Shown piece by piece: positions 9,188 to 17,025 of a DNA stretch of 64,000 nucleotides (position 1 is the stretch's first letter; each line of letters opens with the position of its first letter). The notes beneath the pieces were generated by a model. It did not search any database, was not told the origin of the DNA, and saw only the letters and a program-made list of their open reading frames with translations. A program made the position numbers and the translations under genes. The stretch covers positions 1 to 64,000 of the forward strand of contig DATATV010000064.1 of assembly GCA_036268615.1 (NCBI GenBank), written 5' to 3'. Source of the DNA: DATATV01 sp036268615. Lineage in GTDB: Bacteria; Actinomycetota; Actinomycetes; Mycobacteriales; Pseudonocardiaceae.

Positions 9188-10636
9188 ATGATCCGAACTC
9201 GTGTTGCGATACTCGCTGCCCTTTTGGCGGGCGGTGTGGCGGCACTGACCGCCTGCGGGACGGGCGGCAGCGCCAGCCCCGCGCCCCAGTCCACCGGCTC
9301 CGCCACCGCGAGCCTGACCTCGGCCGTCACCTTCGTGACCGGTACGGCCCAGCAGAACAACGCCCCCGCCGACACCGGCGACTTCTTCACCGGCCCGAGC
9401 AACAGCGCGGCCGCGATGAAGTGGGTCCAGCTCAGCGCGGGCGCGGCCGGCGCGCTCAACCCGGTCGTGCTCAACGGCGCCGGCTTCACCTTGTACCGCT
9501 TCGACAAGGACACCCCCAAGCCCTCTGCGTCCAACTGCAACGGCACCTGCGCCACCACCTGGCCGCCCGTGCTGGTCCAGCCCGGCTCGCGAATCTTCGT
9601 CGACGGTGTGTCCAAAGCGGACGTTGGCCTGGTCAAGCGCGCCGACGGCACCATGCAGGTGACCCTGCACGGCTGGCCGCTCTACAAGTTCAGCAAGGAC
9701 ACCGCCGCCGGCCAGACCAACGGGCAGGGCGTCGGCGGCACCTGGTTCGGCATCACGCCGGACGGCACCAAGGCCGGCCAGTCCCAGCAGGGCGTCGACC
9801 CCAACTCGGGCGTCGACTACAAGAACGGCACCGCGGCCCAGAACAACGCGCCGCCCAACACGGGTGACAACTACAACGGCCCGCGCAACAGCCCGGAAGC
9901 GATGAAGTGGGTCCAGCTGACCGCCGGTTCGGCCAACGGTCTCAACCCGATCGTGCACGACGGCGCCGGCTTCACCCTGTACCGCTTCGACAAGGACACC
10001 CCGCACCCGTCCACGTCCAACTGCAACGGCACCTGCGCCACCACCTGGCCGCCCGTGCTGGTCCAGCCCGGCTCGCGAATCTTCGTCGACGGTGTTCCCA
10101 CCGATGAGATCGGCATCATCAAGCGCGCTGACGGCACCCGTCAGGTGACCATCGGCAACTGGCCGGTCTACCGGTTCAGCGGCGACACCGCTGCTGGCCA
10201 GACCAACGGTGAGGGCGTCGGCGGCACCTGGTTCGCGGTGTCCCCGAAGGGCGGCAAGGTCCTGCCCCCGGCTGGTTCCACCCCGCCGCCGGCCACCACC
10301 CCGCCGCCGGCCACCACCACGGCGCCGGCCACCACGACCACCACCCCTTCGGACTCGGGTTCCACCGGCACGGTGACCCTGGGCAACGGCAGCGTCATCC
10401 TGGACACCGGCACCAACTTCAGCGAGCCCAACGGTTCGTTCGGCGTGGCCGGCCCCGGCTGCCAGAACGTGTCCGGCCCCAACCAGGCCGAGTCGCTGCA
10501 GCTGGCCGGCGGCCCGATCAAGATCTGGACCGGCCAGAACTGCACCGGCACCTCCGCGGTGGTGACCAGCAGCGTGGCCGACCTGTCCACGATCGGGTTC
10601 TCCCAGAAGATCGTCTCCATCCGGTTCGGCGGCTGA
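9188..10636 (+). CDS. Secreted lipoprotein with two YxFxxD repeat domains and a crystallin-like tail
   Basis: A 482-residue lipoprotein. The ATG at 9188 has GGGAG upstream, followed by a hydrophobic signal peptide and lipobox LTAC (lipidated C23). Two tandem copies of the secreted-repeat domain PF03640 (Lipoprotein_15; Yx[FWY]xxD motif) follow, each with GFTLYRFDKD, a CNGTCATTWPPVL block and a GWPLYKF/NWPVYRF strand, starting near residues 70 and 230. A Pro/Thr linker leads to a C-terminal beta/gamma-crystallin-like domain with two Cys (about 395-482). The family is found on actinobacterial surfaces; its role is unknown, though redox or metal binding has been proposed. 82 bp are identical between the repeats (9528-9609 and 10014-10095), a sign of recent duplication or gene conversion. 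Confidence 0.85.
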   Translation: MIRTRVAILAALLAGGVAALTACGTGGSASPAPQSTGSATASLTSAVTFVTGTAQQNNAPADTGDFFTGPSNSAAAMKWVQLSAGAAGALNPVVLNGAGFTLYRFDKDTPKPSASNCNGTCATTWPPVLVQPGSRIFVDGVSKADVGLVKRADGTMQVTLHGWPLYKFSKDTAAGQTNGQGVGGTWFGITPDGTKAGQSQQGVDPNSGVDYKNGTAAQNNAPPNTGDNYNGPRNSPEAMKWVQLTAGSANGLNPIVHDGAGFTLYRFDKDTPHPSTSNCNGTCATTWPPVLVQPGSRIFVDGVPTDEIGIIKRADGTRQVTIGNWPVYRFSGDTAAGQTNGEGVGGTWFAVSPKGGKVLPPAGSTPPPATTPPPATTTAPATTTTTPSDSGSTGTVTLGNGSVILDTGTNFSEPNGSFGVAGPGCQNVSGPNQAESLQLAGGPIKIWTGQNCTGTSAVVTSSVADLSTIGFSQKIVSIRFGG

Positions 10637-10680
10637 GCCGAACCCCGCTGACCTGGGCCCATCCCGTGGTGCCCAGCAAC

Positions 10681-10717
10681 CCGGAGCGCGCATCCTCACC
10701 GAGGATGCGCGCTCCGG
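10681..10717 (+). terminator. Strong hairpin terminator after the lipoprotein gene
   Basis: A perfect 17-bp stem (ccggagcgcgcatcctc and its complement) closed by a 3-nt loop, 44 bp after the lipoprotein stop codon. No long T-tract follows, as is common in high-GC actinobacteria. Confidence 0.85.
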
Positions 10718-10995
10718 CGTTTCGACAGGGTGATTCGATGTGACGATGGTCACTCAATCGTGCCGATCTTTCGGGAGCCGCGCAGCCGATCGCATCGTCA
10801 TATCCTCAAGTACGTACAGGCAGTGACCGGAGTCGTGAGCTCGGGCCGGACAGAGGGCGGTAACACGGGTGCAAGCCAAATGGCCTCGGTGCCGGAGCGG
10901 CTCTGGTAAGACTGCACAGATCATCGGCGGACATGTGGACTGGACCAGTCCGGCCGAAGCAGTAGTCCAGGTCGAATCCGCGGTGGGAGTGGCTG
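10718..10995. other. Promoter region of the toxin gene
   Basis: 278 bp with no gene. It must contain the promoter of the toxin/immunity pair. A TATCCT hexamer near 10801, followed by a small cgtacgtac palindrome-like stretch, is the only -10-like element noticed. Confidence 0.35.
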
Positions 10996-12282
10996 GTGCC
11001 TAAGTCTGGTTCGGGTTTCAAGATCGCCACGTCCGACCTGCACAGTTCGGGGTCGACGCTGACGAACTTCGGTGACCAGGTCGCCAAGGGCGGCGACAAG
11101 CTGCAGACCCTCGGTCAGAATCTGGTCTCCCATGCCAGCAGCGACAAGTCGGGCGTCGGCAAGATCATCGCCAACGCGATGGGCAAGGGCTCGCAGATCG
11201 CCGGCAAGGTCTTCAGCGAGGCCGGCCGGGTCGCCGGCGCGGCCGGCAAGCGCCTGCACTCCGGGGCGTCGGCGCACGAGGACAACGAGTCCGATGTCAC
11301 CAGCAAGCTCAAGGGCATCAGCAACCCGACCGAGGGCAGCGGGAGCAAGCCGCGCGCGGTGCCGTCCGGTTCCGGCGAGCCGAGCGGCGCCAAGGGCGGC
11401 AAGTCCGGCGGGTCTGACAAGCCGCTGAATCTGGACAACGACAAGCCCAAGAACCCCAACGAGAGCCCCAGCGACGGCAACGGCGCGGGCGACAAGGGCA
11501 GCGGGTCCGACAAGCCGCTCAACCTGGACAACGACAAGCCCAAGAACCCCAACGAGAGCTCCGGCGACGGCAACGGCGGGGGCGACAAGGGCGGCTCCGG
11601 GGGCAAGGACGGCTCGGGTGGCAAGGACGGCCCGAACAAGGACGGCTCCGGCGAGGGCGGCGGTGACAAGGCACCCACCGATCCGCAGTCGATCAGCGGC
11701 ACGCTCAACCCGAAGGACAAGCCGAGCTACTTGTCCCGCCAGGACGATGACTTCAGCGCCCCGATGAACAACTTCGGTAAGACTCCGCTGCCCAAGACCC
11801 GGTTCGACCCGCAGCAGGGCATGATCCCGGCCAACCCGGACGGCAAGACCACCATCCCGCAACACATCATGGGCGGCCGTAACCCGGAGGAGAAGGGGAA
11901 CAGCCCCTACACCTCATTCGCCCCCGAGGGTGGCGACGGGAAGATCTACGGCAAGCAGGAAATGCAGCTGGACCACAACAAGCTGCAGGCCGACATCAAC
12001 GACGGCAAGGTCCAGGGCGTCCAGGTGGTCTCCCCGCACGAAGTGCAGGGTTCGCTCCAGAGTGAGATCGATGGCAAAGCCGGCAGGCCGGTCGACACCA
12101 ACCTGCCCAGCGACGCGACCGCCGACCAGATCAAGGCGCATCTCAAGTCGCAGGGGTTGAGCAACAGCGCGATCAAGTCGGCGCAGCCGCGCGTGCAGGC
12201 TCTGCTCAACACCCGTCGCGACGACGAATGGCTGGTCAAGGGTACGATCCCGCCCGGTTACCTGACGATGACCAGGTCCTGA
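10996..12282 (+). CDS. Putative polymorphic toxin: T7SS-type N-terminus, low-complexity linker, ART-like C-terminus
   Basis: 428 residues in three parts. Residues 1-105 are helical and resemble a type VII secretion (WXG100/EspC-like) target without the W-x-G motif. Residues 105-240 form a Gly/Ser/Lys/Asp/Pro linker that repeats SDKPLNLDNDKPKNPNES (DNA offset 93 bp, at 11413 and 11506). Residues 270-428 look like a small toxin domain: IPQHIMGGRNPEEKG, then SPYTSFAPEG, a strand with KQEMQLDHNKLQADI, and the terminal DDEWLVKGTIPPGYL. An Arg, an S/T-S segment and a late Glu before a KG-IPP strand is the order of R-S-E ADP-ribosyltransferases. No signal peptide is seen. The next gene, 40 bp downstream, is the likely immunity gene. 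The ART call is inference. Confidence 0.6.
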   Translation: MPKSGSGFKIATSDLHSSGSTLTNFGDQVAKGGDKLQTLGQNLVSHASSDKSGVGKIIANAMGKGSQIAGKVFSEAGRVAGAAGKRLHSGASAHEDNESDVTSKLKGISNPTEGSGSKPRAVPSGSGEPSGAKGGKSGGSDKPLNLDNDKPKNPNESPSDGNGAGDKGSGSDKPLNLDNDKPKNPNESSGDGNGGGDKGGSGGKDGSGGKDGPNKDGSGEGGGDKAPTDPQSISGTLNPKDKPSYLSRQDDDFSAPMNNFGKTPLPKTRFDPQQGMIPANPDGKTTIPQHIMGGRNPEEKGNSPYTSFAPEGGDGKIYGKQEMQLDHNKLQADINDGKVQGVQVVSPHEVQGSLQSEIDGKAGRPVDTNLPSDATADQIKAHLKSQGLSNSAIKSAQPRVQALLNTRRDDEWLVKGTIPPGYLTMTRS

Positions 12283-12322
12283 TGCACTCCTCCACCACGA
12301 CGCCAAGCCGAGGAAATCCGTC

Positions 12323-13033
12323 ATGAGCACGCCTTTGTCCAGCAACGCGCCGGGCCCGGTCGCGACGCGGTTGTTCTTCACCGACTTCGAGGGCAAGCCC
12401 GCCGAACCCGAGGACGTCTTCGCCGACGCCCTCGACGGCGGCTGGGCCGACCGCGAACCCGAGGCGATCGCGCTGCTCAACGACAACACCGCCGCCCCCT
12501 ACGACCGGTTCCTGGCGTGTACCGCGCTGTGCGCGTGGGGATCACCGGTGGGATATCAGGCAGCGGTCGACGTGGCCGGCGACCCCGACGAGGTGGTCTG
12601 GAAGGACTACTCGGCCGACGCCCGCTACGGGGTGGACGACACGTTCGCGTTGCTGGCCGAGGATGTCGGGCAGAGCGTGGACATCGCCCACGAACGCGGC
12701 ACCAACGGCCAGCGGCTCGCAGCGCTGGCGGCGCTGCTGCGGCTGACCCCGGACTACTACTTCGAGCGTCGGCTCGTGCAGAGCCTGTACGAGGACGACG
12801 TGCGAGTGCTGGCCCCGGAGATCGACCCGGCCATCGAGGCGGGCATCAACAAGATCAAGCGCGGTGAGCAGCTCTCCTTCGACCTGGGTACCCAGGTGGC
12901 CGGCCTGATCCGGACGTTGCAGCGGGTCGATCCCCAACGGGCGCAGTTGCGGGCCAACGAGCTGATCGCCACCGGGCCCGGAGAACGGGCGCTGCGGGAA
13001 CTGGGCGACCTGGTCACGACCGACACCCGCTGA
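12323..13033 (+). CDS. Candidate immunity protein for the upstream toxin
   Basis: A 236-residue acidic, mainly helical cytoplasmic protein with no recognised family. It lies 40 bp after the toxin stop, on the same strand, with no terminator between, the usual place for an immunity gene. Leu/Ala-rich helices (for example RLAALAALLRL) suggest a HEAT-like fold. The 3' end overlaps the convergent NADAR gene by 20 bp. The immunity role rests on position and on the nature of the upstream gene. It could be an unrelated conserved hypothetical. Confidence 0.6.
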   Translation: MSTPLSSNAPGPVATRLFFTDFEGKPAEPEDVFADALDGGWADREPEAIALLNDNTAAPYDRFLACTALCAWGSPVGYQAAVDVAGDPDEVVWKDYSADARYGVDDTFALLAEDVGQSVDIAHERGTNGQRLAALAALLRLTPDYYFERRLVQSLYEDDVRVLAPEIDPAIEAGINKIKRGEQLSFDLGTQVAGLIRTLQRVDPQRAQLRANELIATGPGERALRELGDLVTTDTR

Positions 13034-13565
13034 GCCGGTCTCGCACCTGCATCAGGGCGAAGCCCAGCAGGTTCCGACCGCGCCAGCGCGTCGGGTCGGC
13101 GGCGCGGGGGTCGTCGGCCGCCAGTCCGATCCCCCACACCCGGTCGACCGGGGACGCCTCCACCAGCACCCGGTCGCCGGTGTCGAGCAGGTAGTCGCGC
13201 AACTCCGGGTGTTGGCCGAACTTGGCCAGGTTGCCGGCTTCGACCAGCTCGGAACAACGGTCCGCCCACCGCTGCTCGTCGAAGTTGGCCACCTGCCGGC
13301 CGAGTTCCTTGGCCTCCCGGGGCGTGGCTGCGGAGCGGATCGCGGCCGCGATCGCCTCGTCGCCGAACAACAGCGCCTTGCCGGTCATCATGTAGTGCTC
13401 GGCCGTCGGGTACTCGCGACCGTCGACCACAAAGGTGGCCGGCCACCACTGACTGAACACCCACGGCCCGACGGCGCGCCCGGGGGCCGCGTGGTGGCCC
13501 CAGAAGAACAGGTAGTCGGGGCGCTCACCCGCGCTGATCCGGTCAACGAGTTCGGTCACGTCCAT
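13014..13565 (-). CDS. NADAR-family protein (ADP-ribose-processing N-glycosidase fold)
   Basis: 183 residues that match the NADAR (DUF1768, YbiA-like) family from the ATG at 13565: YLFFWGH, FSQWWPATFVVDGREYPTAEHYMM, a KALLFGD helix, LAKFGQHPELRDYLLDTGDRVLVEASPVDRVWGIG (seen in segments) and the end NLLGFALMQVRDRL. Family members cleave N-glycosidic bonds in riboflavin precursors or, as shown recently, remove ADP-ribose from guanine in nucleic acids. Its position next to a putative ADP-ribosyltransferase toxin and immunity gene is striking, although it is on the opposite strand. Neither candidate start (13565 or 13592) has a clear ribosome-binding site. Confidence 0.82.
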   Translation of the reverse strand: MDVTELVDRISAGERPDYLFFWGHHAAPGRAVGPWVFSQWWPATFVVDGREYPTAEHYMMTGKALLFGDEAIAAAIRSAATPREAKELGRQVANFDEQRWADRCSELVEAGNLAKFGQHPELRDYLLDTGDRVLVEASPVDRVWGIGLAADDPRAADPTRWRGRNLLGFALMQVRDRLSGCRS

Positions 13566-13653
13566 CCGCGGATCATGACGCAGCCGGCTCATCGTGGCCG
13601 AGCCGGGTGGTGCGGGTCCGATCCTGCGTCCCAGGCCACGGTCGAGGAAGAAC

Positions 13654-14329
13654 TCAGGCGGCACGCGCGGTCCGACAAACAGCTTCGACCTGCTCCCGGG
13701 TCATGCCGTATTCGTCGGCCACGTCCTCCAGCGGCTCCCCGGCAAGCCAGAGGTCGACCACCGCGTCAACCGGTACCTTCGTCGCTTCGACGACCGGGGC
13801 TCCCCAACCGAATCGGGGATCGATGATCACCGGAGCCACCTCAGGATACTGGCGCAGTTGAAGTCGGGCCGGAAAGTTGTCAGCAGCATCCAAGGTGATG
13901 TATTTCAGATAACTGCCGATGATTTCCCGGATCGGTTGCTGATTGTCGCCAACTCGAACAAGATCATCATCCGCGTGGTGGACGAAGATATCGATTCCGT
14001 CTGTTGCGATCCGCTTGGTAACCAGACCATAGGGTGTCGCGAATTCGCTACGGACGTCGGCAGTGGCCTCACAAATCCGACGCTTGGCAACCCCAGGTCA
14101 CGCAACAAGCCAAGGACGTATGCCTCGACGACCGCAACAAGCGGTCCGAGGACCGGCCACGCGTCCCGGTCGCGACTCCATGCACCAACGGCTCGCCGCC
14201 CGCCTCCCCGGTGAGCCAGCAATACATCGTCGCCGGCGGGACGAGGAGATGTCGCGCGGATTCCAGGGGAGTCAGCAACGGATCGGTGAACCTGTCGACC
14301 ACGCCCCATCCTCCCACCCAGCCGTTCAC
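13654..14329 (-). pseudogene. DUF433-family gene broken by two frameshifts
   Basis: Three overlapping minus-strand frames together rebuild one long DUF433 protein. Frame 1 starts at the GTG at 14329, 4 nt after the kinase stop, with VVDRFTDPLLTPLESARHLL, an N-terminal helix-turn-helix-like element. Frame 2 carries VVEAYVLGLLRDLGLPS. Frame 3 carries FATPYGLVTKRIATDGIDIF, then the DUF433 core VIIDPRFGWGAPVVEATKVP and GEPLEDVADEYGMTREQVE. The shifts fall near 14140-14175 and 14085-14100, each equivalent to losing one base. DUF433 proteins are often antitoxins paired with PIN-like toxins; no such toxin follows. Sequencing errors would give the same pattern. A short TTG-started frame at 13893 could still make the 79-residue core. 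Confidence 0.7.
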
Positions 14330-14333
14330 CAGG

Positions 14334-14876
14334 TCATTGCCCCGACAGCAACTCATTGCCGAGCCGGGCCGCGATCGCCCACGCACAAGCCATCGCCTCG
14401 ACATGCGTCGTGTCCACCTCCAGGTCATAACGCACCCCGCGATGAACCAACTCCGCCTGCGCCCGAGCCATCCCACCGATCCGGTCACCCCGGGCCGTCT
14501 CCCGATCAGCGGCCATATCAGGCTCGCACCGCACCCCCACCCACAGCGCCGACAGCTCGCCGATGACCTGGAGCCAGCGCTGCTGCGACGCCCCACCACC
14601 CAGGAAGACCTCGTCGACGATGACCCGGGCGCCCGCGCGGACCATCTCGACAACTCCGGTCAGCCAGGCCGCTTCCAACTCGCGGACCACCGGCCCGACC
14701 ACGACCTCGCCGTCCGGAGCGAACCGGATGGCGTCCGACGTGGCCGGCAGCGCCGCGACCAGGGTGTCGGTGCCCAGGGCCAGCCACGGGTCGGCCAACA
14801 CCGACTGAAGGCAGCGGGCGATGCCGGACTTGCCGGCGCTGGAACCACCATTGAGGACGATCAACCGGGTCGACAC
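14334..14876 (-). CDS. Chloramphenicol phosphotransferase-like P-loop kinase
   Basis: 180 residues beginning STRLIVLNGGSSAGKSG, a Walker A P-loop in the CPT-like family arrangement, followed by a D-T-L segment and REL...VIVDEVFLGG, the usual substrate and Walker B-like region, and ending in helices. CPT-like enzymes phosphorylate small hydroxylated substrates; the type member inactivates chloramphenicol in its producer. The substrate here is unknown. The GTG start at 14876 lies 4 nt after the stop of the peptidase gene, and the stop is 4 nt before the DUF433 start, so three genes appear translationally coupled. Confidence 0.8.
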   Translation of the reverse strand: MSTRLIVLNGGSSAGKSGIARCLQSVLADPWLALGTDTLVAALPATSDAIRFAPDGEVVVGPVVRELEAAWLTGVVEMVRAGARVIVDEVFLGGGASQQRWLQVIGELSALWVGVRCEPDMAADRETARGDRIGGMARAQAELVHRGVRYDLEVDTTHVEAMACAWAIAARLGNELLSGQ

Positions 14877-14880
14877 CGGC

Positions 14881-16815
14881 TCACCGTAGGGGTTTCGACG
14901 CCGAGGAGCCCAGCAGCCAGCGGTCGAACCAGGCCCGGCCACGGCGCAGCACGTCGAGTTGGTGTCCTCGTTCGGTGAACGAGTGACCTTCCCGCGGATA
15001 GACGACGAACTCGTGTTCGACGCCGAATCGGCGCAGCGCCCGGTGCAGGAACTCGGCCTGGGACACCGGGACGTTGGTGTCCCAGGCGCCGTGCAGCATC
15101 AGCAGCGGCGTGCGCATCCGGGCGGCGTACGAGATCGGACTGACCCGGTCGTGCGGATGCGGACCGACGCCCTCCCAACCGGTACTGCCGCCCAGCGCCG
15201 ACTCGAACGCGCCCTGCTCACCGGTCGCCGCCTGCATCCCCCAGTCGCTGATCCCGGCGAGCATCAGACCGGCCCGGAACCGGTCGGTCCGGCCGACCGC
15301 CCACGCGGTCAGGTAGCCGCCGTGGCTCCCGCCGCCGATGCCGAGCCGGTCCGGGTCGGCGATGCCGGCGTCGACCAGCAGGTCGATCCCGGTGCTGATG
15401 TCGGTCCACTCCTCCTGGCCGAGCGCGCCGTCCACCCGCACGGCGAACTCGTGGCCGTGGCCCGCGCCGCCGCGCGGGTTGGGCAGGAAGACCGCGTAGC
15501 CGGCGGTGGCCAGCCACTGCCCGGTCGGCACCCAGTTGAGCACCAACTCATCGGCCTGCCGCCAGTACGGACCGCCGTGCACCCAGGTGATCAGCGGGAA
15601 CGGCCCGGCGGATCGCGGCTGCCCGGCCGGCAGGATCAGCAGGCCGTCCAGGTCCAGGCCGTCGGCCGCCCGGTAGGCGAGGCGTTCCTGGGTGCCCCAC
15701 CGGATTGCGCGCAGCTCCGGCCGGGTGTCGCTGAGCCGGCGCAGCGGGCCGGTCGGTGGGCCGGCGTGCACGTCGAAGACCTCGGTGGACGTGCTGACCA
15801 GGGCCGCGACCAGTTCGCCGGACCGGCTCGCGGTGAGCGACCTGACCGAACCGGTCACCCGATGGACCTCGTCGAGACCGGTCGGGGTGAGCCGGTGGAT
15901 CGCGGTGTCCAGGCCGTGGGCGACCAGCACCAGCGGCGTGGCGGCCTGGACCATTTCGAGCGGACACGCGGCCAACCCGGCGGTCAGGTTCCGGTGCTCC
16001 GCCAGGCCCTCAGCCGCCAGGTCGAGCGTCGGCAGGTCGAACACCGCCCAGCCGCCGATCAGGCCGGGCGGGGTGACGCCGAGGTAGGCCAGCCGCCAAC
16101 CGTTCCCGGTCGACCACCAGGTCAGCTGGGCCGCCTCCAACTCGGCCGGTCCGAGTTCGCGGGTCGGGCCGCCGGCCAGGTCGACCAGGTGCAGTTCGGC
16201 GGTGCGGAAGCCCGGGTCGAACTCCGGCGTCGCCCAGCTGAGCACGGCGAGCGGGCCGCCGTCGGGTCGTTGGGCCAGCTCGACCACGTGTCGGCCGGTG
16301 AGTACGTCCGGCGTGCGCACGACGCCGGTGCGCAGGTCGAGCAGCCGCAGCCGGCCCGGCCGGAACTCCGTGCCACGGACGATCACGTCCTCGTCCCGAC
16401 GATCGTCCGTGGCGAGCAGCGCGACCAGGTCCGGGTCGGCCAGCGGGAGATGATCATCGATTCCGGTCGGCCACGCGGTCAGCACGTCGACCCGCGAGTC
16501 GGCGGGGGTCAGCCGGCAGAGCTGGGCGCTGCCCGGCTCGACCCGGTCGGACCGGAAGAAGATCGACTTCGAGTCGGCCGACCAACGCGGGGCCGTGTCG
16601 TTCGTGGTGCCCTCGGTCAACCGGCGCGGCGGGGTGCCACCGTCGACGGCGGCCAGCCAGAGCGCGCCGACCGGATGCGGGCCGACCTGTCCGACGGTTG
16701 TGACCGGATAGACAACCCAACGTCCGTCCGGCGACAACACCGGGGCTCCTGGGGTCGAACCGTCGACGATCAGCTCCGCGATCAGCTCAGGAGTCACATC
16801 GTCCACTTCAGTCAC
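14881..16815 (-). CDS. S9-family prolyl oligopeptidase-like serine peptidase
   Basis: 644 residues. The N-terminal half (about 1-380) is a beta-propeller rich in WD/DPP-like blades (SPDGRWVVYPV, SADSKSIFF). The C-terminal alpha/beta hydrolase domain has the oxyanion region WVHGGPYWR, the nucleophile elbow GGGSHGGY (about S497), a late Asp in GAWDTNVP and the catalytic His in REGHSF (about H611). It lacks a signal peptide, so it is probably a cytosolic acyl-peptide hydrolase or dipeptidyl peptidase. The GTG start at 16815 has GGGAGGG 3-4 nt upstream and is preferred over the longer open frame. It leads the group with the CPT-like kinase and DUF433 genes. Confidence 0.9.
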   Translation of the reverse strand: MTEVDDVTPELIAELIVDGSTPGAPVLSPDGRWVVYPVTTVGQVGPHPVGALWLAAVDGGTPPRRLTEGTTNDTAPRWSADSKSIFFRSDRVEPGSAQLCRLTPADSRVDVLTAWPTGIDDHLPLADPDLVALLATDDRRDEDVIVRGTEFRPGRLRLLDLRTGVVRTPDVLTGRHVVELAQRPDGGPLAVLSWATPEFDPGFRTAELHLVDLAGGPTRELGPAELEAAQLTWWSTGNGWRLAYLGVTPPGLIGGWAVFDLPTLDLAAEGLAEHRNLTAGLAACPLEMVQAATPLVLVAHGLDTAIHRLTPTGLDEVHRVTGSVRSLTASRSGELVAALVSTSTEVFDVHAGPPTGPLRRLSDTRPELRAIRWGTQERLAYRAADGLDLDGLLILPAGQPRSAGPFPLITWVHGGPYWRQADELVLNWVPTGQWLATAGYAVFLPNPRGGAGHGHEFAVRVDGALGQEEWTDISTGIDLLVDAGIADPDRLGIGGGSHGGYLTAWAVGRTDRFRAGLMLAGISDWGMQAATGEQGAFESALGGSTGWEGVGPHPHDRVSPISYAARMRTPLLMLHGAWDTNVPVSQAEFLHRALRRFGVEHEFVVYPREGHSFTERGHQLDVLRRGRAWFDRWLLGSSASKPLR

Positions 16816-17025
16816 ACGCCCTCCCGTTCGTGGCCGACACGAGCGGCCGGGGCGGCCCGGATCTGTCGGCGGTCGCTGCCAGAATCCCGGTCGGAACCAC
16901 TCGCCGATACACCTCTGCCGGTCGTCTTGTCCGCGTGGTGGTCCACCCACTCTCGGCGGCGCGGGACTAACCTTCCGTCTACTCGTCACCGATGCCCTAC
17001 TAGCCGCTCAGGGGAGACGCGCGCC

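Noticed and set aside
9140..10753. A 537-residue minus-strand frame opposite the lipoprotein gene
   Set aside because: The repeated pattern simply mirrors the duplicated domain on the plus strand; no protein family features.
13905..14309. A separate 134-residue minus-strand gene
   Set aside because: Only the internal piece VVEAYVLGLLRDLGLPS looks like real protein, and it belongs to the frameshifted DUF433 gene.
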